Part shown: piece after piece, positions 20,447 through 30,731 of the stretch
How positions within the stretch are numbered: position 1 is the first letter of the stretch
Layout of the letters: each line of letters begins with the position of its first letter
Assembly (NCBI GenBank): GCA_012520525.1
Contig: JAAYOA010000061.1
Span: forward strand, 1 to 47,147
Direction: 5' to 3'
Length of the DNA stretch: 47,147 nucleotides
From: Clostridiaceae bacterium
Lineage (GTDB): Bacteria; Bacillota; Clostridia; Saccharofermentanales; Fastidiosipilaceae
The notes under the pieces: model-generated
Databases searched by the model: none
What the model was told of the DNA's origin: nothing
The model's input: only the letters and a program-made list of their open reading frames with translations
Made by a program: the position numbers and the translations under genes

Positions 20447-20637
20447 TCCAAAGAAGTAGTGGAATTCATGAATTTCAAGTGATTAAAAATTCTCCTGATT
20501 TAACAATTATTAGACCTGTGATTATTGGCATGAAAACTCTAATTAGGGAAATTTAAAAGTAAATCCTAAAATCATAATTTTTTCTATAAATATGATAAAA
20601 TTAACATATTATAGGTACAGATCTTTGGAGGTGTAAT

Positions 20638-21990
20638 ATGTTGCAATTTAATATGAAGAATGCAGCTCAATTTGTCTCTCAGCAGGAAATGGATAATCTG
20701 AGAGCACAAATGAAACTGGCTCAACTACAAACGCTAGAAAAGAATGGCCCGGGCAATGACTTTTTGGGCTGGGTCGATTTACCCGTCGACTATGACAAAG
20801 AAGAATTTAATCGCATCAAAAATGCGGCAACTCGCATCCAAGAGCATTCTGGCTTACTGGTCGTGGTCGGAATTGGTGGCTCTTACCTAGGTGCCCGTGC
20901 TGTAATTGAACTATTGTCACATCACTTTAATGACTACTTGCCTGGCAACAAACGTAAATTCCCGCGCATTGTCTTTGCCGGCAACAACATTAGTGGAGCT
21001 TATCTGGCAGATTTGATGGATGTGCTAGATGAGTATTCTGTCTCGTTAAATGTGATTTCTAAATCGGGTACAACGACTGAACCGGCCATTGCATTCCGTA
21101 TTTTGCGCAACTATATGGAGGATAGATACGGCAAAGAAGCAGCCAAAGATCGTATATTCTGTACCACAGATCGCAACAAAGGTGCTTTGAAGCATCTTGC
21201 GGATCAAGAAGGATACGAGACGTTTGTCATACCCGATGATATCGGCGGACGTTACTCCGTTTTGACAGCGGTAGGACTCTTACCAATTGCCGTCGCTGGC
21301 ATTTCTATCGACGATTTAATGGCTGGAGCTGCCCAGGGCAGAGAACGCTTTGCAAATACGAGTTTTACAGATAATGATGCCGCCCAGTATGCCGCAGCCA
21401 GAACTTGCCTGATGCGCAAGGGTTATGAAATAGAGATTCTGGTCAATTACGAACCGGCCTTCCATTATATGACGGAGTGGTGGAAACAACTCCAAGGTGA
21501 AAGTGAAGGCAAGGACAATCGAGGTCTTTTCCCTGCCGGTGTTGATTTTTCCACCGACTTGCATTCGATGGGGCAATATATTCAGGCGGGACGTCGCATT
21601 CTGTTCGAGACGGTTGTCAGCTTTGAGGATGCCGGCCGCACAGTTGAGATACCCAAAGATGAAGCCAATCTTGATGGCTTAAACTTCTTGGCTGGAATGG
21701 GCATGGATGAAGTTAATCAAAAAGCAATGCAGGGCACAGTGTTAGCCCACGTCGACGGCGGTGTGCCAAATTTAGCTATCAATCTCAGTGAGCGGACAGC
21801 CTTTAGTTGCGGCGAACTTATTTATTTCTTTGAAATTGCATGTGCCTTTGCAGGTTATCTCAATGCCATCAATCCATTCGATCAACCAGGCGTCGAAGCA
21901 TATAAGAACAATATGTACAGCTTGCTCGGTAAACCCGGCTATGAAGAAGAGGGTAAAAAATTGCAAGCGCGCATTGACGCTACAAAATAA
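20638..21990 (+). CDS. pgi: Glucose-6-phosphate isomerase
   Basis: [88 protein letters not shown]. Confidence 0.97.
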   Translation: MLQFNMKNAAQFVSQQEMDNLRAQMKLAQLQTLEKNGPGNDFLGWVDLPVDYDKEEFNRIKNAATRIQEHSGLLVVVGIGGSYLGARAVIELLSHHFNDYLPGNKRKFPRIVFAGNNISGAYLADLMDVLDEYSVSLNVISKSGTTTEPAIAFRILRNYMEDRYGKEAAKDRIFCTTDRNKGALKHLADQEGYETFVIPDDIGGRYSVLTAVGLLPIAVAGISIDDLMAGAAQGRERFANTSFTDNDAAQYAAARTCLMRKGYEIEILVNYEPAFHYMTEWWKQLQGESEGKDNRGLFPAGVDFSTDLHSMGQYIQAGRRILFETVVSFEDAGRTVEIPKDEANLDGLNFLAGMGMDEVNQKAMQGTVLAHVDGGVPNLAINLSERTAFSCGELIYFFEIACAFAGYLNAINPFDQPGVEAYKNNMYSLLGKPGYEEEGKKLQARIDATK

Positions 21991-22084
21991 TTGTATAACA
22001 TATAATCTAGATATTATTTAATGCCAATCATTTTATGTATAAAATAATTTTATATATTTAATAGACGCATTGAGTTCCATTTAA

Positions 22085-22116
22085 AACTGTCGCTGCTACG
22101 GTAGCGGCAGTTTTTA
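22085..22116 (+). terminator. Rho-independent terminator after pgi
   Basis: CTGTCGCTGC-TACG-GTAGCGGCAG followed by TTTTT. Confidence 0.88.
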
Positions 22117-22146
22117 GAGAAAAAATATTCAGGGGTAAGGTAAAAT

Positions 22147-24084
22147 TTGAATTGCGTAAACTTATCGCGCAGTTTGTTGCGCAGTGTTGAGAAGCCCGCC
22201 CGTTATGTTGGTGGTGAAGTTAATAGTGTAGTAAAAGAGGTCACAAAAGACTTAGTTCGCTTTGGATTTTGTTTTCCTGACACATATGAAATCGGCATGT
22301 CAAATATGGCGTTGCGGATTATTTATAATATTTTAAACCGCCGCAATGATGTGTGGTGTGAGCGGGTTTTTTCGCCGTGGATTGATATGGAAGCTGCTAT
22401 GAGGGAACAAGGTATTCCGCTATTTACGATCGAATCCCGAACACCAATAAATGAGTTAGATGTGCTAGGATTTACCCTGCAGCACGAACTGTCTTACTCT
22501 AATATCTTAAATATGTTAGATTTAGCTTCCATTCCTTTCTACACCCATGAGCGCGAAGATTTGTTTCCGCTGATTTGTGCCGGCGGTCCCATTGCCTATT
22601 GCTGCGAACCTATTGCCGACTTTTTAGATTTCGTAATGGTTGGCGATGGCGAGGGGTTAATTGATGATGTCATGGATATTATTGTTGCTGCGAAGACCAA
22701 ACCGAATATGACAAAGGAGGCTTTATTAGCAGAACTCTGTGGTTTGCAAGGCATCTATGTACCTTCTTTTTATGATGTAAAATATAATAACGATGGAACA
22801 GTAAAAGAGATTGAGCCTAATCATCCCGCCGCTCCAAAAAAAGTTTTAAAATATATCGTGCGGGATCTTGATCGCGTTCCTTTTCCGACACAGATGTTGG
22901 TTCCCAATACCGAGATCGTACACGACCGCATGTTTTTGGAAATTTTTCGAGGCTGTCCGCGGGGTTGTCGTTTTTGTCAAGCGGGTCAACTTTATCGTCC
23001 GGTAAGAGAGAAATTGCCCAATACCTTAGTTCAAAATGCCCTTGAAATGACAAGATCTTCTGGGTATGACGAATTGGGATTACTGTCTCTATCTACTTCG
23101 GACTATGGTTGTTTAGGTCCTTTGACAGACAATCTTTTAGAACTATTGGAACCAAAGCAAGTCAGCCTTTCCCTGCCGTCTCTGCGTCTCGATAGTTTTT
23201 CGATGGATTTGATGGAAAGGGTTTCGAGGGGACGTAGAAGTGGACTTACATTCGCCCCGGAAGCTGGGACGCAGCGCCTGCGAGATGTCATCAACAAAGG
23301 TATTACTGAAGAAGATCTTTTGACCGCTGCTGCGACTGCCTTTGCCGGAGGTTATGCCGGTATAAAACTATACTTTATGTTGGGTCTTCCTACAGAAACT
23401 GAAGAAGATGTGGCTGGCATAGCAGATTTAGCAAATAAAGTAGCAGAGGTCCATAGGAATACAACCCCTGTCAAGGGTAAACGCCGTCGACTTAGCATGG
23501 TCGTCAGCACATCAATGTTTGTACCTAAACCATTTACACCTTTCCAATGGGCAGCTCAAGACAGCATTGAAAAGATGCAGGAAAAGCAAGATATCTTGAA
23601 AGAAAACATTAAAAATAGGGGAATTCGATACAATTGGCATGATGCAACTGTTTCCCGTTGGGAAGCTGTACTGGCTAGAGGAGACAGACGGTTAGCTCCA
23701 GTTTTAGTGCGCGGTCTAAGACAAGGTCAGACTTTTGATGCATGGGACGAACAGTTTAACGGCGAAGTTTGGTTTGAAGCCATGGCTGTAGAAGGGTTGG
23801 ATCCTGACTTTTATACGACGCGACAACGCACAAAAGAGGAAATCTTTCCATGGGATCATATTGACTGCGGAGTAAGTAAGTCATTCTTCTGGTCTGAGTG
23901 GGAAAAAGCACAGCGCGCCGAATTGACGGCAGAGTGTCGCACCGCCTGTCATGCTTGTGGCGCCCAGCAATTTAAATGCGGTATTTGTCCTACCGCTCCA
24001 ACGCAAATAAAGTCAGAGCAACCCCAATCAAATGACTTTAAATCTAGTCATAGTCGTGAACAAGGAGGAGCCGCCTATGTCTGA
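22147..24084 (+). CDS. TIGR03960-family B12-binding radical SAM protein
   Basis: RYVGGEVNSVVK...FGFCFPDTYEIGMSNMALRIIY, FRGCPRGCRFCQAGQLYRPVREK, TFAPEAGTQRLRDVINKGITEEDL. TTG start. Confidence 0.93.
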   Translation: MNCVNLSRSLLRSVEKPARYVGGEVNSVVKEVTKDLVRFGFCFPDTYEIGMSNMALRIIYNILNRRNDVWCERVFSPWIDMEAAMREQGIPLFTIESRTPINELDVLGFTLQHELSYSNILNMLDLASIPFYTHEREDLFPLICAGGPIAYCCEPIADFLDFVMVGDGEGLIDDVMDIIVAAKTKPNMTKEALLAELCGLQGIYVPSFYDVKYNNDGTVKEIEPNHPAAPKKVLKYIVRDLDRVPFPTQMLVPNTEIVHDRMFLEIFRGCPRGCRFCQAGQLYRPVREKLPNTLVQNALEMTRSSGYDELGLLSLSTSDYGCLGPLTDNLLELLEPKQVSLSLPSLRLDSFSMDLMERVSRGRRSGLTFAPEAGTQRLRDVINKGITEEDLLTAAATAFAGGYAGIKLYFMLGLPTETEEDVAGIADLANKVAEVHRNTTPVKGKRRRLSMVVSTSMFVPKPFTPFQWAAQDSIEKMQEKQDILKENIKNRGIRYNWHDATVSRWEAVLARGDRRLAPVLVRGLRQGQTFDAWDEQFNGEVWFEAMAVEGLDPDFYTTRQRTKEEIFPWDHIDCGVSKSFFWSEWEKAQRAELTAECRTACHACGAQQFKCGICPTAPTQIKSEQPQSNDFKSSHSREQGGAAYV

Positions 24085-24757
24085 TCCTAATGCGGTACAA
24101 AAGTGGCAAGTTCGTCTTTGTTTTTCTATTAAAGGTGCCCTAGTTTGGTTGGGACACCTAGACATGATGAGAACAATGGAAAGGTCTTTGCGCCGAGCGG
24201 AACTGCCGCTATTCTATTCCCAGGGATTTAATCCCCGCCCTGAATTGGTTTTTGCGCTGCCGGCAGGTGTAGGCATTGAGACTGAAAGAGACTATGTGGA
24301 TATTTTTTTGAGAGAACACGTTTCGATCACTAATTTTCTAGATCGTTTGGCTAAAACAGTTCCACCAAACCTAACCCTTTTGGATGCTCATCTGGTTGTA
24401 GATGAGAAGAAAAGTATTATGGGTCGAGTATGCGCTGCAGACTACGGTTTGTATTTTCCTAAAGCAGCTTCTTTTGGGACCTTGATATGGGAAGCCCAAG
24501 CGATGCAAGTAGAAAAACATTCCAAGAAAAAAAGTCGCATCATAGATCTGCGTCCAATGCTTCTTGAAGTGTATGATAGTGAAGACTCTAATGCCCTTGA
24601 AATTAAAGTTAAGGCAGGAAGTGCTGAAAATATGCGTATGGACTTATTGAGCCAAGTTTTAGTCGACCAATTTGGCGCTTCAGAAGATAATGTTAACAAT
24701 GCTCGCATCGTTCGACATGACTTGTATTTTTTGCCGGTAAAAACAAATAAAGGATGA
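24077..24757 (+). CDS. TIGR03936-family radical-SAM-associated protein (DUF2344)
   Basis: WQVRLCFSIKGALVWLGHLDMMRTMERSLRRAELPLFYSQGFNPRPELVFALPAGVGIET. ATG 24077 has SD AAGGAGGAG and overlaps the previous stop. Confidence 0.92.
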   Translation: MSDPNAVQKWQVRLCFSIKGALVWLGHLDMMRTMERSLRRAELPLFYSQGFNPRPELVFALPAGVGIETERDYVDIFLREHVSITNFLDRLAKTVPPNLTLLDAHLVVDEKKSIMGRVCAADYGLYFPKAASFGTLIWEAQAMQVEKHSKKKSRIIDLRPMLLEVYDSEDSNALEIKVKAGSAENMRMDLLSQVLVDQFGASEDNVNNARIVRHDLYFLPVKTNKG

Positions 24758-24963
24758 GCAAGACCTTTTGCCCAATCCATCTATGTGTCATTAACCGGTT
24801 TATATTATTGTATTTTGAAGTTACAATATCATATAGAAAGTTAGTTAGTTGAACTTAGGATCTAGCACTTAATTTTATTAACTCAACTCAGAGACTGCTA
24901 TTTATAATTAATTAAGTTAAAGAAAACGACCGACGATTGAACAGAGTATAAAAGGAGAACGAG

Positions 24964-27588
24964 ATGACAGTTCCATCAATTGTGCTGCCACCATACTTTT
25001 CATCTGGTATAGTCATTCAACAGCATGTACCTTTGCAACTAAAAGGAACGGCACCACCGGGATCATCCCTGGCTCTTGAATTATATTGCGAGGCACCGCC
25101 AGAAGGTGTGCCCGTTATTGTTGAGAAAAAAATTGGTCTGGTGCATACCGATCGTTGTGATGTGGATGCAGATGGCAATTTTGCACTTTTTATACCATCT
25201 TTGGGTGCTTCGTTTCACCGTTATACTCTTCATATTTATTTTATTACTCAACCGGATTCCGAAGAAGAGAAGACCTCCGAAGAAACAGATGAAGCTGATC
25301 AAAGCAAGGACGCTGAGAAAACAAAGAAAAAAAAGACACTTGTAAAACCAAGTGAAAGACTTATTGTAGAAAATATTTTGGTCGGTGAAGTCTGGGTGAC
25401 TGGTGGACAAGGCAATATGGAAATGCCCCTTTATGCCGTCAACGAAGGTCGCGATATACCCCTCTTTCAAAAGGCAGATTATGTACGTTTCTTTGTTCAA
25501 GATGCTTTTGGTATTGATCCTACAAAAGGTGCATTTAGTTATAGACCAAAACGGCGCTTTGCCAATGCCTTTTGGGTAACCAGCAATGATGATCAGAATT
25601 TACGTCATATAAGCGGACTGGCCGCTTATATCGGCATAGAATTAGAAAATGCCTTACAAGTTCCCATTGGAATTATTGATACTGCTTTAGCTGAATCAAT
25701 GGTTCATACCTGGATTGATCGAGGAACCATCCAATCAGATCGCAAGTATGTTCAGCAGTTGCAGGAGCGGGGACTATGGGTGGACAAGAAGACATGGGCA
25801 CCAAGAAGTCGTCGCAGTATTCGCCAACCGTCGGTGTTTTTTAATCACAAAATTGCACCGTTCGAAGGTATGTCTGTACGTGGATTTATTTTTGCTCAAG
25901 GTGAAAATGAAGTTGGCGATGAATATTTTTTCCAGAGAGGTTTCCTACTGCAAATCGAGAGCTGGCAGAAAGTATTTAAACCAGTTCCCGGGGAAAAATT
26001 GCGCGTCGTTTATACCGGACTATCGCCTTGTTCTTACTATGAGGAATCGGCGTCAGCGTTGCCTCGTTTTAATTTAATGTTGGCTCGACTTAGAAAAGCT
26101 GTACCCGTGCCAGCTGGGTTTGTCGCAGTTCAAGACTTAGATCCGTCTTGGGTAACTTCGCCCCCGCAGTGGCGCAACCCGCGTTATCCAGTATATAAAA
26201 GAGAACTGGCCATCCGAATCGCTACGATTATTTTAGGTATGGCTTACCGTCGTAAACTTCCGGTAACTTCCCCTGAAATCAGCCGGGTTAAACGGGTTGG
26301 CAATAAGCTCATGTTATCCCTGCGTCACCTGGAACAAAATTTAAAACTCCGCAGCGGAGATACGTCCTTGAAAGGTTTTGCCATCTGCGGTGAAGATAAT
26401 GTTTATCGACCTGCTTATGCAACCATTTTGTATGGCATCGAGGTCATGGTATGGCATCCAGACATCGCCATTCCCAAACAAATTACTTACGCATACCGCG
26501 AAATGGCTTTGGAAGCAAATCTGCAGACTGGTGAAAATTTAACGATTGCCCCCTTTTCAACATCTAATGATCCCGGAGAACCGGCGGCTGAAAATGAGTG
26601 GACGTACTGTGACCAATTATTTACTTGGGCAACGACCAAGGGTATACAAGTACAAAATAAGACCAATCTAGATAGTAAGACTAATCACGTTAGACCAGCC
26701 ACATCTGCGGTCCATACCCCAAAGGACAAGATTCGCAAACCAAAAATGGATTTGTCCTCGGATATGCTGTATCCTGGCGGTGTGTTGCCCACTGAATTCA
26801 TTTCTCAGTGGCGGGATTTGGAAGAAGTGGATGTCCGCCTAAAGCTAAACACACAGACTTTTTATTCTGGAGGTAATTCTCTAGCTGTAAGTTATGCTGG
26901 CAGCGAGGCAGATATGCCCATTTTATCGCCAGAATTAGATGCATTTTCTATGCGTCCCCATTTATATCTAAAGAATTATCATAGTTTACAAATCATGGTC
27001 TTCAATATGGACGGTCGTGTAAAAGAACTTCGTTTGGAAGGCAGTTCGCAGTGGCATCGTTTGGAAGCTTCTGTTGAATGGCATACGTTTATTTTTGACC
27101 TAAAGCCGCTGCATGAACAAAATATCAATCATATTGTTTTGCGTATTATGGATAAAATGAGGGTCGGTCTCATTTTAATCGATCACTTTGAATTGAAGCG
27201 AAATTTATTTGAACCTTTTAAAATAGAAGGTGAGGATTTCCGCTACGGTTCTAACGAACTATATGATGAAGAGTTAGAAAGGTCAAGCATTCAGTCTACT
27301 CAGTCAAAATCCACTGATGGCACGAAGGCTAAGTCAGAATCAGATGAAAAAGACATAGGTATTAGAAAACCAGATCTAAACGCCAGTCCACCACCGCAAA
27401 TTCGTCGGGTTACATTGGATAAACTTGATTTGAATGATTTTGCGGGTGTCAATGCCGACGGCAAGGCTCCTACGGAAATGGAGTTAGATAAAGCTAAAAA
27501 TATCGACAAAAGCGAGACAGAAAAGAACGGAGGATCATCCGAATTAGACCAAACTGTGGAGAGTGACGAGACCGATGCAAAAGAATAG
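24964..27588 (+). CDS. Sialate O-acetylesterase (SASA/SGNH)-like protein, probable pseudoenzyme, with C-terminal jelly-roll-like and charged tail regions
   Basis: ILVGEVWVTGGQGNMEMPLYAVNEG, FAQGENEVGDEYFFQ, SLKGFAICGEDNVYRPAYATILYGIEVMVWHPDIAIPKQITYAYREMALEANL match the SASA layout; the nucleophile Ser of GQSNM is Gly. Confidence 0.75.
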   Translation: MTVPSIVLPPYFSSGIVIQQHVPLQLKGTAPPGSSLALELYCEAPPEGVPVIVEKKIGLVHTDRCDVDADGNFALFIPSLGASFHRYTLHIYFITQPDSEEEKTSEETDEADQSKDAEKTKKKKTLVKPSERLIVENILVGEVWVTGGQGNMEMPLYAVNEGRDIPLFQKADYVRFFVQDAFGIDPTKGAFSYRPKRRFANAFWVTSNDDQNLRHISGLAAYIGIELENALQVPIGIIDTALAESMVHTWIDRGTIQSDRKYVQQLQERGLWVDKKTWAPRSRRSIRQPSVFFNHKIAPFEGMSVRGFIFAQGENEVGDEYFFQRGFLLQIESWQKVFKPVPGEKLRVVYTGLSPCSYYEESASALPRFNLMLARLRKAVPVPAGFVAVQDLDPSWVTSPPQWRNPRYPVYKRELAIRIATIILGMAYRRKLPVTSPEISRVKRVGNKLMLSLRHLEQNLKLRSGDTSLKGFAICGEDNVYRPAYATILYGIEVMVWHPDIAIPKQITYAYREMALEANLQTGENLTIAPFSTSNDPGEPAAENEWTYCDQLFTWATTKGIQVQNKTNLDSKTNHVRPATSAVHTPKDKIRKPKMDLSSDMLYPGGVLPTEFISQWRDLEEVDVRLKLNTQTFYSGGNSLAVSYAGSEADMPILSPELDAFSMRPHLYLKNYHSLQIMVFNMDGRVKELRLEGSSQWHRLEASVEWHTFIFDLKPLHEQNINHIVLRIMDKMRVGLILIDHFELKRNLFEPFKIEGEDFRYGSNELYDEELERSSIQSTQSKSTDGTKAKSESDEKDIGIRKPDLNASPPPQIRRVTLDKLDLNDFAGVNADGKAPTEMELDKAKNIDKSETEKNGGSSELDQTVESDETDAKE

Positions 27589-28435
27589 TTGGTCGGATCC
27601 ATTCGAGTACATTTCTTTGGGCAAACTTTTAAAACAATATAATATCGCCCTCAATAAACGTCTCGGACAGCATTTCTTAAGCGACTGGAACACACTACGT
27701 CGCATAGTTGAATTGGCGACTGTAAGCGAGGAGGACTTGGTTTTAGAGATAGGATGCGGCGCCGGCACGTTGACAACGACTATAGCAGCGACGGGTGCTT
27801 CAGTGATCGGTATTGAAATCGATCGTTCTTTAGCTCCCCTGCTAACAGATCGTTTTATGGACCATACGAATGTTAATATCATTTATGACGATGCGTTAAA
27901 TCTGGATTTTCAGAAGTTGCTAAATCAACAAAAAAATTTTTCTCAACTAAAGATCATAGCTAATGTGCCCTATTATATTACGTCAGCTTTGGTAGAAAAA
28001 TTTTTGCTCGAAATACCTTTTGCCGAAACTATTGTCGTTCTTGTACAACAGGAAGCGGGTGAGCATTTTACAGCAAAAAGCGGCAAATCTTTTGGACCTC
28101 TGACTGTTCTTTGTCAAACTTATGGTGAAGTGAGGGAAGTTTTTAAAGTTAAACCGTCACTTTTTTTGCCGCCCCCTCAAGTTATATCGTCGGTCATTCA
28201 GATGACTTCCAGAAAGCTACCTGTAGTTTTAGATTATTTAGCATTCTATGATTTTTTACAGAGTTGTTTTAAACAGAGAAGAAAGACATTGATCAATAAT
28301 TTGCACCACGCTTTCCCACAATTTGAAAAATCTAGTTTAGAAAAAATATTGCAAGAATTGGGTTTAGAACTTGCAATTCGACCAGATCGAGTGGATGTAA
28401 AAACATTTTGTAATTTATTCAAATATTTTTGTTAA
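27575..28435 (+). CDS. rsmA: 16S rRNA dimethyladenosine transferase RsmA/KsgA
   Basis: NKRLGQHFLSDWNTLRRIV, VLEIGCGAGTLTTTIA, IIANVPYYITSALVEKFL, RRKTLINNL. Start taken as ATG 27575 (ORF track uses GTG 27563). Confidence 0.93.
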   Translation: MQKNSWSDPFEYISLGKLLKQYNIALNKRLGQHFLSDWNTLRRIVELATVSEEDLVLEIGCGAGTLTTTIAATGASVIGIEIDRSLAPLLTDRFMDHTNVNIIYDDALNLDFQKLLNQQKNFSQLKIIANVPYYITSALVEKFLLEIPFAETIVVLVQQEAGEHFTAKSGKSFGPLTVLCQTYGEVREVFKVKPSLFLPPPQVISSVIQMTSRKLPVVLDYLAFYDFLQSCFKQRRKTLINNLHHAFPQFEKSSLEKILQELGLELAIRPDRVDVKTFCNLFKYFC

Positions 28436-28647
28436 AGTATTGAATGTTTTATGTTATACAATGATAATCTTTTGAATCTTTTGTGAAAATTTATTCATTC
28501 TCATGGTTTGTTAATCATTTTTCATAAATTATTGTATACCTAATCCACCTGACTATGATAATATTATCCATAGTGTGAAAATTGGCTTAGTAGAGAATTT
28601 GCGTGTTTTTTAAGTTCTATTGAGTTAAAATAAGAAAGGATTTTGCT

Positions 28648-30411
28648 ATGAGTTGTCAAAGTAAAGCTGTAAAACAATGGGTCGATGAAATGATCGAACT
28701 TTGTCAACCTGACAAAGTTGTTTGGCTGGACGGTTCTGAAGAAGAAAAGAAACGTCTAGAAGAAGAAGCCCTTTCAACGGGTGAAATGCAGCTTCTCGAC
28801 CAAGAAAAATGGCCAGGTTGTCTCTATCACCGCACGGCGGTAAACGACGTTGCACGTGTTGAAGGCAGAACGTTCATTTGTACTAGAAAAGAAGAAGACG
28901 CTGGTCCAACTAATCACTGGGCAGACCCCAAAGAGATGTATGAAAAATTAGGTGCGATGTATGACGGCGTTATGAAAGGCCGCACAATGTATGTCATCCC
29001 CTATATCATGGGTCCCGCCGGTTCACCGTTCTCTAAAGTGGGCGTTGAATTGACCGACAGCATTTATGTTGTATTAAACATGCGCATTATGACCCGTATG
29101 GGTGATGTCGCCTGGAAACAACTCGGCGATAGCGATGAATTTGTTAAAGGTCTGCACTCCAAAGCAGCTGTGGATCAGGATAAGCGCTACATCGTACATT
29201 TCCCCGAAGACAATACCATCTGGTCCATTAACTCGGGTTATGGTGGAAATGTTCTGTTGGGTAAGAAGTGCTTTGCTCTGCGTATTGCTTCTTTCCAAGC
29301 TAAGAATGAAGGATGGATGGCTGAGCATATGCTCATTCTCGGCATTGAGAACCCCGAAGGCAAGACTCAATATCTTACCGGTGCGTTCCCAAGTGCCTGT
29401 GGCAAAACAAATCTAGCCATGTTGATTCCTCCGGCATACGCCGAAGGTTACAAAGTTTACACCGTCGGTGACGATATCGCTTGGATGCGTCCTGATAAAA
29501 ATGGTGAAAACTTATTGGCGATTAATCCGGAATCCGGCTTCTTTGGCGTCGCTCCTGGTACCAGCATGAAGTCCAATCCGAATGCCATGTTGACAACAAA
29601 AACAAATACGATTTTCACCAACGTTGCATTGACAGATGATATGCAGCCTTGGTGGGAAGATATGGGCATACCAGCTCCGGCTCACTTGACCGACTGGATT
29701 GGCGACGACTGGACTCCTGACAGTGATAAGAAAGCGGCCCATCCTAACTCTCGCTTTACTGCTCCTGCCGGACAGTGCCCCTGTATTTCTGATCAATGGG
29801 AAGATCCGAATGGTGTACCTATTTCTGCGATCTTATTTGGTGGTCGTCGTGCTAAGACTGCTCCCTTGGTCTATCAATCGTTTGACTGGAAGCACGGTGT
29901 CTTCGTAGGTTCTACAATGGCATCTGAAACTACAGCTGCCGCAGCCGGCGCAGTCGGTGTCGTACGTCGTGATCCCATGGCTATGTTGCCTTTCTGCGGT
30001 TATAACATGGGCGATTATTTCCAACACTGGCTTGATATGGAAGACAAGATTAAAAATCTACCTAAGATCTTTAATGTTAACTGGTTCCGTCTTGACGATA
30101 ACGGCAAGTTTATTTGGCCGGGCTTCGGCGATAACTTCCGCGTTCTGCAGTGGATTCTGAAGCGTTGCAACGGTGAAGTCGATGCCGTCGAATCCCCCAT
30201 CGGTTATCTGCCTCATCCAGAAGATATTTGTCTTGATGGTCTTGATGACTTCACGACTGAAGACGTGGCAGACTTGCTAAGTGTGGACATCGACGTCTGG
30301 GAAGAAGAGATTGCTGACATCGAAGAACACTACAAGAAATTTGATCGTCTGCCTCAAGAGTTAACTGATCAGCTAGCAGCAATGAAAGAACGCTTTGCCA
30401 AGTTGAAATAA
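28648..30411 (+). CDS. pckG: Phosphoenolpyruvate carboxykinase (GTP)
   Basis: GTP-type signature [109 protein letters not shown]. Confidence 0.97.
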   Translation: MSCQSKAVKQWVDEMIELCQPDKVVWLDGSEEEKKRLEEEALSTGEMQLLDQEKWPGCLYHRTAVNDVARVEGRTFICTRKEEDAGPTNHWADPKEMYEKLGAMYDGVMKGRTMYVIPYIMGPAGSPFSKVGVELTDSIYVVLNMRIMTRMGDVAWKQLGDSDEFVKGLHSKAAVDQDKRYIVHFPEDNTIWSINSGYGGNVLLGKKCFALRIASFQAKNEGWMAEHMLILGIENPEGKTQYLTGAFPSACGKTNLAMLIPPAYAEGYKVYTVGDDIAWMRPDKNGENLLAINPESGFFGVAPGTSMKSNPNAMLTTKTNTIFTNVALTDDMQPWWEDMGIPAPAHLTDWIGDDWTPDSDKKAAHPNSRFTAPAGQCPCISDQWEDPNGVPISAILFGGRRAKTAPLVYQSFDWKHGVFVGSTMASETTAAAAGAVGVVRRDPMAMLPFCGYNMGDYFQHWLDMEDKIKNLPKIFNVNWFRLDDNGKFIWPGFGDNFRVLQWILKRCNGEVDAVESPIGYLPHPEDICLDGLDDFTTEDVADLLSVDIDVWEEEIADIEEHYKKFDRLPQELTDQLAAMKERFAKLK

Positions 30412-30515
30412 TTCTTCAGACGTGAAATATATTACTTTAAAATTATAAATAATAAGCCAAGCAATATATAAAGTTTTCTTTGCAAAAGGCTAATATAATT
30501 TTCTAATTAAGAGTT

Positions 30516-30554
30516 AAGAAGCGGCACATCCATGAAAGACGTGTCGCTTCTTTA
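30516..30554 (+). terminator. Rho-independent terminator after pckG
   Basis: AAGAAGCGGCACATC / GACGTGTCGCTTCTT hairpin followed by TTT. Confidence 0.8.
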
Positions 30555-30731
30555 TGCTTGACTTGTTGATATAGAATTAAAGACCTGCTCTTCGCTGTGA
30601 TCGAGTTTATTGGTCTGTTAAAAATCTATATAAATAAATGAGCAAAATCATTTTCAAATAATTATGTAAAGGTACATAAGTATGTATAATAAATAAGAAC
30701 ATATTGAGATTAATTTTTGTGGAGGTTTACC

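Noticed and set aside
20463-20474. 12-bp palindrome AATTCATGAATT after the DUF4080-like gene
   Set aside because: Short and AT-rich, no T tract and no associated promoter; expected by chance.
25715-26077. Same-strand overlapping ORFs (25076-25345, 25715-26077, 29102-29416, 41587-41844)
   Set aside because: Alternative frames inside well-supported CDSs, without credible start sites or domain-like composition.
28648-30411. GTP-type PEPCK as an anomalous acquisition
   Set aside because: GTP-dependent PEPCK occurs across diverse bacteria including anaerobes; nothing in the local sequence indicates transfer.
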